Assembly: GCF_002277815.1 (NCBI RefSeq)
Contig: NZ_NKJI01000002.1
Location: forward strand, 434,001 to 498,000
Direction of reading: 5' to 3'
DNA: 64,000 bases
Origin: Pseudomonas sp. ERMR1:02
GTDB taxonomy: Bacteria; Pseudomonadota; Gammaproteobacteria; Pseudomonadales; Pseudomonadaceae
Shown in pieces: positions 1 to 8,930 of the stretch. Numbering within the stretch: position 1 is the stretch's first letter; the number at the start of each line of letters is the position of its first letter. A model generated the notes under the pieces. That model saw only the letters and a list, made by a program, of their open reading frames with translations, searched no databases and was not told the DNA's origin. Made by a program: the position numbers and the translations under genes.

Positions 1-1
1 T

Positions 2-436
2 CTGGCACTTTACGGTGAAACATCCCTTGCGCCTGACTGGCGCATCGGGCCCAGCTTGCTGGCCGAACAGAGCAAGGATAGATACGTCAAGGGTGACGAC
101 TACCGCTGGCTGACCCTGAACGTGCGTTTGGCCAATAAAATCAACAGCAATTTCGAGATGGCCTACGAAATGAGCTGGCAAACCATGAACCTCGACCCGA
201 AGGGCTATCTACAACGTAATGCGGTCGACGGTAACTTCTGGAAATTCACGATCGCCCCGACATTCAAACCTGACGTTGGAGACCTGCTCACTCGTCCCGA
301 ACTGCGAGTGTTCGCAAGCTTCATGAACTGGTCTTCGGATCTGGACAGATTCAGTACCACAGACTCCTTTGGCATGACGGACTTCAACGCCGGAGGTGTA
401 TGGCAATACGGAATACAAATGGAAACCTGGTTTTAA
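2..436 (+). CDS. LamB/ScrY-type carbohydrate porin, C-terminal part
   Basis: C-terminal ~144 residues of an outer-membrane sugar porin of the maltoporin (LamB) family; the 5' part lies outside the window. The sequence shows alternating beta-strand patterns (YRWLTLNVRLANKI, FEMAYEMSW, FWKFTIAPTF) and ends in an aromatic C-terminal residue (METWF), as is usual for trimeric porins inserted by the BAM machinery. A fructokinase gene follows 128 bp downstream on the same strand, which suggests a sucrose/fructose uptake cluster (porin plus kinase) and so a ScrY-like role. The substrate is inferred from context only. Confidence 0.8.
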   Translation: MALYGETSLAPDWRIGPSLLAEQSKDRYVKGDDYRWLTLNVRLANKINSNFEMAYEMSWQTMNLDPKGYLQRNAVDGNFWKFTIAPTFKPDVGDLLTRPELRVFASFMNWSSDLDRFSTTDSFGMTDFNAGGVWQYGIQMETWF

Positions 437-564
437 TGTTTGAACGCGTCGGCCAACACGCCTTCAGCTCATCGATTCCTGCTTTTCACCAAGCGTATTG
501 AGTAATTGATTACCGGTCAAAGCTGATCAACCAGCGGTTATCCCTACGACAAAAAATTGAGGAA

Positions 565-1478
565 ATGACGATGGTATTGCCTCGCGCAGTAGTATTTGGC
601 GAAGCCCTGACCGACCTTGTCCAAGGCACTCCTGGACAGTGGAAGGGCTACCCAGGTGGTGCTCCCTGGAACGTTGCACGAGCGCTAAGTCGCTTGGGTG
701 TTAGCAGCGCTTTTGCTGGGGCTGTGAGCATAGATTCACTGGGTGACGAGATAGTTTCGCAGTCGGAAGCGGCAGCATTAGATATGAGGTTTATCCAACG
801 GGTAGACCGAGATCCTTTGGTCGCCATCGTTCCATCGAGCCGTCCTCCAAGATACTTTTTTGCTGGAGATGCCGATCTGTTTTTTGATCCAGATCTGATG
901 CCAGAAGGATGGATCAACCAAGCAGAGCTGTGTCATTTCAGCTGCATCAGTTTGGCTCGACAGCCACTCGCAGACAGGCTGGTTAAAATTGCTCAGCAGG
1001 CCAAAGAAGCCGGTAAACGGATTAGCTATGATCCGAACTGGCGCAATTTAATGGATAGCCATTATCGGGAGCAGACCTTCCCTACGATGACCACCCTTGC
1101 TGACATGATTAAGCTTTCCGACGAAGACCTTCGGCAAATTTATCCAGGGCTGACAGAACGCCAGGCAATGGATGAGCTTCGCGCTCTTAATTCTCAAGCG
1201 CAGATCCTTTTTACCCGAGGGAACACGGGATGATTCTCCACACCCCGGACAGCCAACTCGATCAGCCGGCTATTGCCGTGAAGGTGGAAGACACGGTTGG
1301 AGCCGGAGACGCTTGTATGGCTGGTTGGCTGGCTGCGGAGTTGCTGGGGATCGCAGACTTGAGAGAACGCCTGCGATTTTCAGCAGCTTGTGCATCCATA
1401 TCGTGCCGCCATGCCGGAGCCCATGCTCCAGCGCTAGCTGATGTGGAAGGTTTACTGAAGCTGCTAATACATACCTGA
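565..1478 (+). pseudogene. PfkB-family fructokinase, split by one frameshift
   Basis: Sugar kinase of the ribokinase/PfkB family, most like fructokinase (ATP plus fructose to fructose-6-phosphate). The first part (565-1233) has the N-terminal GEALTDL and GGAPWNVA substrate motifs. The second (1230-1478) has the C-terminal signature DTVGAGDACMAGW with the catalytic Asp in GAGD. The two frames meet at an ATGA overlap near 1226-1233; adding one base rejoins them into about 304 residues, the normal family length. Both halves are otherwise intact, so this is either a very recent mutation or a sequencing error. It lies downstream of the sugar porin and probably shares its pathway. Confidence 0.8.
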
Positions 1479-1491
1479 CTGTGGTTGCCGG

Positions 1492-1874
1492 CGCTGCAAG
1501 CTGGAAGCCAAATTCAAGATAAATAAACTGCGCCGGCTGCTCGACGAAGTGGCACCAGACTCCGACCGGAGGTACATCGATACGCCTCCGCAATGAATTT
1601 CTATGCGTTCAATGCACTGATCGCGGCGGATGCGGTTTTGATTCTATTCGATTGCGATACCTTGGCTCGCCATGCTCTTAACCAGGTGCGGACACAAGTG
1701 GCAGATCTCAAGACCGACCAGAACGAGTCGCTAGTCGACGAAGGGATTGTCATCAATCACTATTCGAGCGCCACTGGCTTCCACCAGAAACTGGTCGAGG
1801 AGCTTATCGCGGAAGGGCTGCCGGTACTTCGTCTCTTTGCGCACAGACAGCAATCGACCCATACCGGCCTGTAG
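1492..1874 (+). pseudogene. ParA/MinD-family ATPase relic (middle part)
   Basis: Relic of an orphan ParA-like ATPase. Residues encoded from about 1492 (KLEAKFKINKLRRLLDE) lead into the family motif YIDTPP at 1573-1590. Then, after a one-base shift, come MNFYAFNALIAADAVLILFDCD and ELIAEGLPVL. The Walker A N-terminus is absent and the family-typical C-terminus (VYLSS..VKMRESH) is missing after about 1840, where the frame runs into unrelated residues. The missing C-terminal block has a counterpart on the opposite strand at 56420-56545. No ParB partner is visible. Confidence 0.7.
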
Positions 1875-2000
1875 CCGTCAGATGTTCACCCAGCGAACAG
1901 CTAAGGGAGATTTGGGGTAATCATGACGTAGCATGGCTACATGCTAATCAGCTTCCGATTTTATCGGGAATGGCAGTCGGGCCACTGAAGGAGATAATGT

Positions 2001-2483
2001 TTGGCTACCACATCACCTGCTCACACTCTGCGTGCACTGTCCGATCTTGATTACTATGACAGTAGGTCGGTTCCGCTCCCTGTTGAAATAACCACTCTTG
2101 ACGCTTGGAACATCATGACGGCCGAACCGGGACTGTTCATGCGGCTAGCTTTCCGAACGAGGGACGCGATTTCCTCGTTATTTGGAGTGAAGCGGATCGG
2201 CGGGTTCTCCGGCGCTAGGCGAGAGACAGTACACGCTGGCGAACAGCTGGATTTCTTTCTGGTGGAGCATAGTGCCCCCGACATACTGGTTCTGACCGAA
2301 CGTGACCGGCATCTGGATGTCATGATTTGCCTTTCGATAACAGATCGAGTGTTCACGATCACATCATCTGTCGTAACGCATAACGTCTTTGGGCGCATCT
2401 ACATGTTGCCGGTAGGTCTAGCCCATAAGTTGATCGTCAATAGTGATCTCGGGCGACTGAAACGAAAGCTTGAAGGGAAGTAG
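2001..2483 (+). CDS. DUF2867 family protein
   Basis: A 160-residue protein recognised as DUF2867, a family of unknown molecular function with a predicted SRPBCC-like beta-rich fold. Visible conserved pieces are DYYDSRSVPL near the N-terminus and the C-terminal VVTHNVFGRIYMLPVGLAHKLIV. The TTG start at 2001 is chosen because GAAGGAGA lies 6 bases upstream at 1987-1994, whereas the nearby ATG at 1997 is out of frame. It is a single gene with no obvious operon partner; it lies between the ParA relic and a convergent GNAT gene. Confidence 0.75.
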   Translation: MATTSPAHTLRALSDLDYYDSRSVPLPVEITTLDAWNIMTAEPGLFMRLAFRTRDAISSLFGVKRIGGFSGARRETVHAGEQLDFFLVEHSAPDILVLTERDRHLDVMICLSITDRVFTITSSVVTHNVFGRIYMLPVGLAHKLIVNSDLGRLKRKLEGK

Positions 2484-2565
2484 ATTTTGGTTGTTTCAGC
2501 TTTATCCCAGCGACCGCCCCTGGCCGATTTCTGCCTGTCTTCCAGGGTAACAATCGACTGTGTAT

Positions 2566-3054
2566 TCAACCTGTCGAGCTTCTGCTACGCGTCATGTGTA
2601 TGAGGGCCGAACGGCCGTTTCCCAAAGAAGGTCGCTCCTCAATGGCATAAGGCACAAACCCAAGCTTGGGGTAAAGCAGCAGCCCTGCCGTGTTTTCGTT
2701 GAAACAGGAAATCTGCACCTCGTTGGCTCCGTAACGCTCGAATGCCAAGCCGGTCATCGTCTCTACGATAAACGTGGCCACTCCTTCGCCCCGAGCGCTC
2801 GGCGAGACGATGACATTGCCGATACAGCAAACGCCATTGCGTTCAGCTCGATAGAAATTGGCGAACCCAACGACAGTCCCATTGATCTCCACGACGGTAG
2901 AGTCGAAGCGTTGGGAGATCGCGGTAATCAACTGCGTTTCCGTTAGCGGGAAGTGCGCCTTCGGAAACATGAAAAACAACTCTTGAGCGTTCTGAGGAAA
3001 GCCGCAGATCATTTTTACGTCGTTAGCCTTCACCGGCCTGTGGTTCAGTTTCAT
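2566..3054 (-). CDS. GNAT-family N-acetyltransferase
   Basis: A 162-residue GNAT acetyltransferase, transferring acetyl from acetyl-CoA to an unknown small-molecule or protein amine. The acetyl-CoA pyrophosphate loop is seen as VSPSARGEGVATFIVE (R-G-E-G-V-A) about two thirds through, followed by the usual second helix and the NENTAGLLLYPKLGF motif. The length is normal for the family. It is convergent with the DUF2867 gene and is a stand-alone gene. Confidence 0.8.
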   Translation of the reverse strand: MKLNHRPVKANDVKMICGFPQNAQELFFMFPKAHFPLTETQLITAISQRFDSTVVEINGTVVGFANFYRAERNGVCCIGNVIVSPSARGEGVATFIVETMTGLAFERYGANEVQISCFNENTAGLLLYPKLGFVPYAIEERPSLGNGRSALIHMTRSRSSTG

Positions 3055-3274
3055 TGCTCGTCTCTAAGCTCCATGAATCAGTACTTTAGCTGAGTCCCAA
3101 GGCTAGCGCAGGGTGATGGAAAGCAATGGCATGTCCACAGCCGATTGTTGCCAGTCGCGAGAGTCTGCATCCGACCCGAAGCAGTCAAATAGACTTAGGC
3201 CAGTGATCCTGAATTTCATACTAAGGTGCTCGGACGCCACTCGATCCACAGCTGCCGGTAGCGTTAGTTCTGAA

Positions 3275-4177
3275 TCAGGTTCGCAAGTCACCCGCTTTGA
3301 TGAATTCGATGAGCGCTTTCAAGGCCGGTGGCACATGGCGCCGACTGGAGTAATAAAGAAAGAATCGGCTTGGCGGTGCTTTCCATTCCTGGAGTATTTC
3401 TCTGAGATGCCCGCTTCGGATTTCATCGCGCGCCAGCTCCTCGTAGACATAGGCAATACCGGCGCCATCTTTCGCCGCCTGGATCATCAGCGCATCGTCT
3501 TCCAGAATGAGCGGGCCTGTGACGGACAAACGTATCGGTTGACCGTCTGCTTGATACTCCCAGGCGTAAAGTTTGCCACTGGGAAAACGTCTGGCAATGC
3601 ACGCATGGTCGAGCAAGTCGCGGGGGGCGTGCGCGATCCCCTTCGCGGCCAGATATACATCCGCAGCTACGGTCACGAACGATTGAGGTGTGCCAACTGG
3701 GACTGCGATCATGTCGCCGGCCAGGCTTTCACCAAAGCGGACTCCAGCGTCAAACCCGCCGTTCACGATATCGGTTAAACCATCATCGGTGATCAGGTCC
3801 AACTGAATACGTGGATACCTGGCCACGAAGGGCGCGAGCATTTGCGCAAACACGATGCGAGCCGCCGGACGTGCCACGTTGAGGCGAAGTTTGCCAACGG
3901 GCACTTCCTGCATCGAGGTCAATTGCGCCAATGTATCGGCAACCTGGTGCAGGCTCGGGACCAGCGTCGACAATAGCTGCTGGCCGGCCTCGGTCGGGGT
4001 CACGCTACGAGTGGTTCGGTTCAGCAGTCTGATGCCCAGGCGTGCCTCCAGCGCTCGCATCGCATGACTCAACGCGGAAGCCGAAACGCCACGCTCGTCG
4101 GCGGCCTTGCGAAAGCTGCGATGGCGAGCGACGGCGGCAAAGGCAGCGAGTTCAGAGAGATCGGGGTGATTACTCAT
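3275..4177 (-). CDS. LysR-type transcriptional regulator
   Basis: A 300-residue LysR regulator of normal length. The N-terminal winged HTH (about residues 8-67, SFRKAADERGVSASALSHA) and the linker helix (LEARLGIRLLNRTTRSVTPTEAG) are clear. The periplasmic-binding-like effector domain occupies the rest (VGKLRLNVARPAARIVFAQML). The gene is divergent from an aldo/keto reductase at 4270, with only about 90 bp between the starts, so it very probably controls that gene as well as itself. Confidence 0.9.
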   Translation of the reverse strand: MSNHPDLSELAAFAAVARHRSFRKAADERGVSASALSHAMRALEARLGIRLLNRTTRSVTPTEAGQQLLSTLVPSLHQVADTLAQLTSMQEVPVGKLRLNVARPAARIVFAQMLAPFVARYPRIQLDLITDDGLTDIVNGGFDAGVRFGESLAGDMIAVPVGTPQSFVTVAADVYLAAKGIAHAPRDLLDHACIARRFPSGKLYAWEYQADGQPIRLSVTGPLILEDDALMIQAAKDGAGIAYVYEELARDEIRSGHLREILQEWKAPPSRFFLYYSSRRHVPPALKALIEFIKAGDLRT

Positions 4178-4210
4178 GAGTGTCTTTCAGTAGTTCAAAT
4201 CCGATTACCT

Positions 4211-4228
4211 ATCTTATCGTCATGAGAT
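4211..4228. promoter_or_regulatory. Candidate operator between LysR gene and aldo/keto reductase
   Basis: An imperfect palindrome: 7-bp arms ATCTTAT and ATGAGAT around a CGTC centre, with one mismatch between arms. It sits in the divergent intergenic region, 34 bp from the LysR start and 42 bp from the reductase start, where LysR boxes are normally found. Assignment rests on position and symmetry only. Confidence 0.4.
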
Positions 4229-4269
4229 CCCTCCCGGATACTTCTCACATCATTGGTGGAGAGGTCGCT

Positions 4270-5277
4270 ATGCAAAAGAATCGTCTTGGATCATCGGATC
4301 TTCTGATTTCGCCTATAGGCCTTGGGACATGGGCAATCGCCGGCACCGGTTGGGAGTACAGTTGGGGAGCGCAGGATGACAAGGACAGCCTGGGCGCACT
4401 TGAATATGCGGTCGAACGCGGTGTGAACTGGATTGATACCGCTGCGGTTTATGGCTTGGGCCATGCGGAGCATTTAGTGGGGCAATTGCTGCGGCGGGTG
4501 CCGGCCTCGCGGCGTCCTTTGGTGTTCACCAAAGGTAGCCTGGTCTGGGACCCGGTCACGAAGGCGATTTCGCACTCACTGGCCCCGCAATCCTTGCTCG
4601 CCGAGATCGACGCAAGCTTGCGCCGGCTTCAAGTCGAGACTATCGATCTTTATCAGATCCACTGGCCTGCTTTCCCTGCCGGCGCAAGCAGTGAAGGTAT
4701 TGAAATGGCGCTTTCGGCTTTGGCAGCCGCGCGTGATCAAGGAAAAATTCGCGCTATCGGTGTATCGAATTTCGATGTCGCTCAACTCAAGCGGGCGCAG
4801 GTGGTGACAGAGATCGTTTCGCTCCAGCCGCCGTACTCCGCCTTGATGCGGGACATCGAGAAGGACGTCCTGCCATTTTGTGAGCAGGCCGGGATGGGTG
4901 TCCTTGCCTATTCCACGCTTCAATCGGGGCTACTGTCCGGCAGCATGACGCGCGAACGCATCTCGCAACTGCCCGAAGACGATTGGCGCAAGGCCCGAAG
5001 TGCTGACTTCCAGGAGCCCCGTTTGAGTGCGAACCTGGCATTGGTTGACGTCATGGCACGCATTGGAGAAAGGCACGGGGTGGGTGCTGCTGCGGTCGCG
5101 ATCGCCTGGGTTCTTCGCAAACCGGTAGTGACGGGCGCCATTGTTGGTGCCCGCCGTCCGGCACAGGTAGACGGCCTGATTGCAGCCTCTGAGTTGCGTC
5201 TTAGCAGCGCAGAAATCGATGAAATTCGACCGTTCCTGCCGTCGGGCATGGGAACAAATGTCCCTGGCGTTGCCTGA
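4270..5277 (+). CDS. Aldo/keto reductase
   Basis: NADPH-dependent aldo/keto reductase of 335 residues with a TIM-barrel fold. The tetrad regions are visible: the Asp and Tyr in NWIDTAAVYGLGHAE, the Lys in VFTKGSL and the His in YQIHWP. The C-terminal cofactor region includes TGAIVGARRPAQVDG. The ATG at 4270 is preferred over the upstream in-frame start at 4180 because GGAGAGG (4258-4264) precedes it and homologous N-termini start MxxxxLGxSxLxISPIGLGTWA. It is transcribed divergently from a LysR regulator, its likely controller. Confidence 0.88.
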   Translation: MQKNRLGSSDLLISPIGLGTWAIAGTGWEYSWGAQDDKDSLGALEYAVERGVNWIDTAAVYGLGHAEHLVGQLLRRVPASRRPLVFTKGSLVWDPVTKAISHSLAPQSLLAEIDASLRRLQVETIDLYQIHWPAFPAGASSEGIEMALSALAAARDQGKIRAIGVSNFDVAQLKRAQVVTEIVSLQPPYSALMRDIEKDVLPFCEQAGMGVLAYSTLQSGLLSGSMTRERISQLPEDDWRKARSADFQEPRLSANLALVDVMARIGERHGVGAAAVAIAWVLRKPVVTGAIVGARRPAQVDGLIAASELRLSSAEIDEIRPFLPSGMGTNVPGVA

Positions 5278-5619
5278 CACCACTGAGCAGAGGGTGAGCG
5301 TTCAGCTCTGATTTTGAATGCAGGCGCTCAATGGGTAGCAGAGCGGTCGATCAACCACTCAAGAGCTCGACTGGATCAGTCCCATAGCGTTGCCAAGTTT
5401 CAAGAGATCCGAATCGTCGGTCAGGCGACATGCATTGCTGCAGTAAATCAGGGTGTCGCAGTCTTTGAAAACTTGAGATACCACCCATCAATCTCAACGG
5501 GCACGATGCGTGATAGGACTCACTCCATGACTGGCTGGCGGCTCTTTTTCATTACACGTGTGCCGCCAGCATTTCTGTAGCGACGATACCGAGTCACCGA
5601 TACCTAGCGTGGTGGGATA
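5278..5619. other. Non-coding stretch with one inverted repeat
   Basis: No convincing gene. An open frame at 5314-5580 has no recognisable domain and no good ribosome site. The only structure is an 8-bp perfect inverted repeat, CTGGCGGC at 5535-5542 and GCCGCCAG at 5562-5569, with T-rich sequence inside the loop and not after it. It is therefore not a standard terminator, although it lies between two converging genes. Confidence 0.4.
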
Positions 5620-6009
5620 CTACTGTACGGGTGTGCAGAGTTCTACCAGCGTCCCGTCAGGGCATCGAACGTAGGATACGGTTTGCCCCCAGGGCTTGGT
5701 GCTGGGAGTTGCGATTTCGGTGGCGCCCGCTTTCAACGCTCTGGCATGAGCCGCTGAAACGTCCTCTGTCACCAGGCCGACTTCAATGCCTAGCGGTTTT
5801 GGGGAAGAGTGCGCTGGGACATGGCCAGTGTTGAAGTTCATCGCGGCCAGTTCATCGGCGGCGAAGGCCAGTGCCGTTTCTCCTGTTTCGAGCTCGCCAT
5901 AGGTTGCGGATTCATGGAGGAATCGAATGTTGAGCCCGAAGGCTGATGAAAAAAACTGGAGTGAGGCTGCAACGTCCGGGACGTAGATAATCATGTAGCC
6001 AAATTTCAT
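5620..6009 (-). CDS. VOC-family (glyoxalase/dioxygenase fold) protein
   Basis: A 129-residue vicinal-oxygen-chelate protein built of two beta-alpha-beta-beta-beta modules: FGYMIIYVPDVAASLQFFSSAFGL and the second half IEVGLVTEDVSAAHARALKAGA, ending YVRCPDGTLVELCTPV. The final Glu in LVELC is a typical metal ligand position. The start at 6009 is chosen because AGGAA lies about 8 bases upstream and homologues begin MKFGYxIxYVxDV; the longer frame to 6111 is unlikely. Substrate unknown. Confidence 0.82.
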   Translation of the reverse strand: MKFGYMIIYVPDVAASLQFFSSAFGLNIRFLHESATYGELETGETALAFAADELAAMNFNTGHVPAHSSPKPLGIEVGLVTEDVSAAHARALKAGATEIATPSTKPWGQTVSYVRCPDGTLVELCTPVQ

Positions 6010-6146
6010 GAGCGAACATTCCTTGTCATACCAATTGAGCGGCGAATCTAGCATATTGAAGTTGGATGGTTCATCAGGCTCTCGTCCATTCGAATGCCTG
6101 GCTTCGACCATAGTCAGTCATTGAATCGAGCAGCGAACGCAGCTAC

Positions 6147-6362
6147 TCAATTGGCATCACGATGTCGTCGTGCCCACTCATCGACGACATCCCCCATGGT
6201 TTTAGTGACTCCATTACGTACCCAGGCCATAAAATCCCTGTCAAATTTAAAGCCCGCGCCGCAGTGCTCCATCATGAATCTGCGTACATTCTGCGTATTT
6301 TTATAACTCTCACAGACGTTGGTATTTCGTTTGAGCTGGTCACTGTGCCAGTTAAAGGTCAT
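6147..6362 (-). CDS. DUF6434 domain protein
   Basis: A 71-residue protein resembling DUF6434, a small domain often found alone or fused to SAP domains. The conserved elements are MTFNWHSDQL, TQNVRRFMMEHCG, FKFDRDFMAWVRNG and TMGDVVDEW. The start at 6362 is preferred because TGGAG lies about 10 bases upstream and homologues begin MxFxWHS. It may be cotranscribed with the upstream AraC-type regulator, since both run leftward and about 70 bp separate them. Function unknown. Confidence 0.7.
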   Translation of the reverse strand: MTFNWHSDQLKRNTNVCESYKNTQNVRRFMMEHCGAGFKFDRDFMAWVRNGVTKTMGDVVDEWARRHRDAN

Positions 6363-6433
6363 GGATGTGGACTCCATACGCCGTGTTTTGATTAATCGAT
6401 TTATAGCAGGTGTCTATCCGATGATTCGGATGG

Positions 6434-7267
6434 CTAACGGCAGGCAAGCGGTATCCATACATCCACGTAACCCTTCCCCTGTGATGGATCGAAATCAGAA
6501 CTGTATTGCTCGAACTCAGGGGCATCGGCAAGCTCGTAGTCAGACTCAGGCAGCCATTGATTGAAGATGGTGAAGAACGTCTGATGGATCGTCGAGATAT
6601 GGCCCTGATGCCGAAACACGACATGGTTTTGCTGAGGAATCCTGAAGTGTCGAAAAGCAGGAGGAAGCGCGTCGACGTGGGACACCTCGGTGCCGGCAAT
6701 GTACTCAAAGCTACCATCCTCCGCAGGATTGCAGCACAGCCCATAGTTCCAGTTGTTTATCTGGCCAGGCACTCGCCCTATGTAAGGAACGAAGGCTTGC
6801 CACAAACCAACGATGCCTTCGTTTCTATCGAAGGTAAAACGTTCGCCCATACCCGCAACGACGAACTCGGCTCTGGTTTCAAAGCGGGGCTCAGACAGTG
6901 TTACGAGCTTCCTTTCTTTCATACGTAAAGGCTCTACCAGTGGCAGGTTCTCATCCTCTTGCTCGCGAACCTGTTTCGGGGTGACCCCGAACTGATCGGA
7001 GAAGGCACGCGTAAAAGCTTCATGGGATCCGTAGCCAGCATCCAGCGCCACTTGCAGGATATCCGGTGCCCCCCGACGCAAGGCCAGCGCCGCCTGGCTC
7101 AAACGCCGCGCGCGGATGTAACGCATCACCGGCCAGCCCGTCGACAGCGCGAACAAACGGGCTAGCGCAAAGGGAGACATGTTGCAATGGCGCGCAATAC
7201 GTCCAAGATCCAGGTCGGATCCCAACTCCACCTCGATGTACCACAGGGCTTTTTCAATGTTCAGCAT
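6434..7267 (-). CDS. AraC-family regulator with GyrI-like effector domain
   Basis: A 277-residue regulator with an N-terminal AraC HTH pair (about residues 1-110; LGRIARHCNMSPFALARLF and ILQVALDAGYGSHEAFTRAFSDQFGVTP). It is followed by a GyrI-like/SOUL-type effector-binding domain of about 150 residues (QINNWNYGLCC, SFEYIAGTEVS, WLPESDYELADAPEFEQYSSDF). This is the Rob/MarA-like layout with the HTH first. The start at 7267 is set by AAGGAG about 7 bases upstream and the conserved MLNIEKALWYIE N-terminus. The ligand is unknown; such proteins usually bind small hydrophobic compounds. Confidence 0.85.
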   Translation of the reverse strand: MLNIEKALWYIEVELGSDLDLGRIARHCNMSPFALARLFALSTGWPVMRYIRARRLSQAALALRRGAPDILQVALDAGYGSHEAFTRAFSDQFGVTPKQVREQEDENLPLVEPLRMKERKLVTLSEPRFETRAEFVVAGMGERFTFDRNEGIVGLWQAFVPYIGRVPGQINNWNYGLCCNPAEDGSFEYIAGTEVSHVDALPPAFRHFRIPQQNHVVFRHQGHISTIHQTFFTIFNQWLPESDYELADAPEFEQYSSDFDPSQGKGYVDVWIPLACR

Positions 7268-7566
7268 GACGACACTCCTTGAAAGTTGGAGCAACGTTAG
7301 CAAATGAACATGGCGGGCATTTGATCGTTCTTGCGATTTTCGCTTGCGGTTCAGAATGTGTAAAAACGCCTTCGCGGAAGGTCATAGTCGAGAGGCTGAG
7401 GGAATACGCAAAGCGGAGCAACAGCGCCCTTAAAATCAGACAGCCTAGAATATACCGAAGCTCAAGGAAGAGCTTTCAGGGCAGGTTGAGGAGATCTGAG
7501 ATCTTGAGATCTGAACGCCATGCGCCTTCGCTCTGATGATTGAATTGGCGCAGTTTTGGGACTGCA
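7268..7566. other. Intergenic region with three AGATCT copies
   Basis: No gene recognised. Three copies of the palindrome AGATCT lie within 21 bp (7492-7497, 7499-7504, 7507-7512), just past the stop of the Fic-like gene, whose 3' end faces this region. Significance unknown. Confidence 0.35.
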
Positions 7567-8556
7567 TCACATTGGCAGGGCTGAGTGCATGCCTTCATAA
7601 TGACTGCTTCCAATACCACGTAAACGGAGACGGCGATGAGGGCGGAGCCCGAAGTCAGCCAGGTAAAAAGGCTGTGTCAATTCATTACCTATGCCCGGTT
7701 GGCTGCCTCCATTGTGATGATAGTCGGCATGGATGCCAAGGATGAGCAGTCGGTTGAGCTGCTCGCTCGCTGCTTCGGGCGGGAGACCGGTAAACGTTAC
7801 GAATTCGATGCGGGGTAATGAGCCTTGGATTAACAGCGCAAGGAGCGCCGGCATCGTTTTCGGGCTGACGCCTGCTTCCGAAAGTCTCCAGTTTACTCTG
7901 TAGGCATGAGTGACGGACTCACGAAGCTGGTGACGACTCAGTGCGTTAGTCATGTAGTCCGCTTCTTCATTGCAGACATCAAGCATGAAGTCGATGAAAG
8001 CTAGCTGCCCACCGCCTATGCGCTTTTGAGCACCCTCAAGCCCATCTGTCTTCATGAGATCATTCATGCCTGTAGCAGATTGATATTCGTTGAGCCTTCG
8101 AACCAGGCCTCGCGAAAGCGACCACAGGTGTGGCTGAAGTCCAAGCAGTGCGAAATGCTCGAATGTAATCGCCCGCGCAAAAGCTTGGATGCCATCACGG
8201 TGTGTTGGCCTATGGAGAAGCTGATAGTGCTGACACAAGACCGCAACGATACGTCGACGAAGCTCCGGGATTTCACCAAAGGCGCTCTGATGATGCTCAA
8301 GTATGAACGCCCGATTCAAAACCTCTGGCTCAGAAGGCTCCCCATCAACCCCGCTCGAGTAATGAGCGTTGGTGATTTTAATATGCTCGCTCAAGCATGC
8401 AGCTGTCTCCGGGGCGACAAGGCCAGCGAGGAAGGCAGAACTTCTTTCAAGCTCATCTGCTCGCGCCAGTGTCGATGCAGGAATCGAATCGGGAAGGGTG
8501 GGGAGGAGCCAGCGCTCAGTCATCTGCGTGAAAATCGTAAACAAGCATCGCTTCAC
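7567..8556 (-). CDS. Fic-family-like protein lacking the catalytic motif
   Basis: A 329-residue protein with the overall layout of Fic AMPylases but without HPFxDGNGR. The N-terminal Fic helix is clear (LSEHIKITNAHYSSGVDGEP, matching the family's IKxTNxxYSSxIEGN). The post-motif region is also clear (LWSLSRGLVRRLNEYQ; FIDFMLDVCNEEADYM), as is a C-terminal winged-helix segment (ASEQLNRLLILGI). Where the active site should be, the sequence reads LHRPTHRDGIQAFARA: Asp-Gly survives, but the His-Pro-Phe and Asn-Gly-Arg parts do not. The GTG start overlaps the stop of the upstream gene by 4 bp (GTGA), indicating translational coupling. It is probably catalytically dead or has become a regulator. 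Confidence 0.6.
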   Translation of the reverse strand: MKRCLFTIFTQMTERWLLPTLPDSIPASTLARADELERSSAFLAGLVAPETAACLSEHIKITNAHYSSGVDGEPSEPEVLNRAFILEHHQSAFGEIPELRRRIVAVLCQHYQLLHRPTHRDGIQAFARAITFEHFALLGLQPHLWSLSRGLVRRLNEYQSATGMNDLMKTDGLEGAQKRIGGGQLAFIDFMLDVCNEEADYMTNALSRHQLRESVTHAYRVNWRLSEAGVSPKTMPALLALLIQGSLPRIEFVTFTGLPPEAASEQLNRLLILGIHADYHHNGGSQPGIGNELTQPFYLADFGLRPHRRLRLRGIGSSHYEGMHSALPM

Positions 8557-8831
8557 TCATCATCCGCTGAAAGCGGGGAATTGATGTCAACCTCAATACC
8601 GCCGACCAAGGAATCGAGGCGAGACAGGAGTGTTGAGTCGAGGGCGATCAGTTTTTCAGGGTGATTCCGGATGTCGTCATCCTGCAACGACAGAAACTCG
8701 AACATCACCTGATCATTTTCCGAGGCGTCGGTGCGCTCCGACTCGTTGCCAGAGTGGATCGTCGGAATGGATGAGGTAGGATCTGAGTCGTTCATACCCC
8801 TGACAATATCCGTGGGGGAAGTGCTTGTCAT
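8553..8831 (-). CDS. PrlF-like antitoxin C-terminal half with foreign N-terminus
   Basis: The last 45 residues (FLSLQDDDIRNHPEKL ... VGGIEVDINSPLSADDE) match the C-terminal half of PrlF/SohA-family antitoxins, the partners of YhaV ribonuclease toxins. The AbrB-like DNA-binding half expected in front is absent or out of frame; another frame at 8713-8946 may hold its decayed remains. The start is uncertain: the ATG at 8831 is used, and 8795 is an alternative with AGGGG nearby. It is coupled to the Fic-like gene by a GTGA overlap. No YhaV toxin is present. Confidence 0.5.
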   Translation of the reverse strand: MTSTSPTDIVRGMNDSDPTSSIPTIHSGNESERTDASENDQVMFEFLSLQDDDIRNHPEKLIALDSTLLSRLDSLVGGIEVDINSPLSADDE

Positions 8832-8930
8832 GCGCTGCTTTCGCAAGTCGCAAAGTGGTGCCCGCCGCCGAGATGGTATATCGCTGATTCGGGCCCTTGG
8901 CCCGGCTAGCCTGAGGTCTATCAAAAGGAG

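Noticed and set aside
205..418. Minus-strand frames opposite the porin end
   Set aside because: They lie wholly antisense to a clear porin sequence and have no ribosome site or family motif.
3113..3778. 221-codon plus-strand frame over the LysR gene
   Set aside because: It is opposite a convincing LysR reading frame and matches nothing itself.
4576..5283. Several minus-strand frames of 84-117 codons under the aldo/keto reductase
   Set aside because: All are shadows of a well-conserved gene on the plus strand.
8026..8664. 212-codon plus-strand frame opposite the Fic-like gene
   Set aside because: Antisense shadow; no start signal and no recognisable domain, whereas the minus frame has clear Fic-family pieces.
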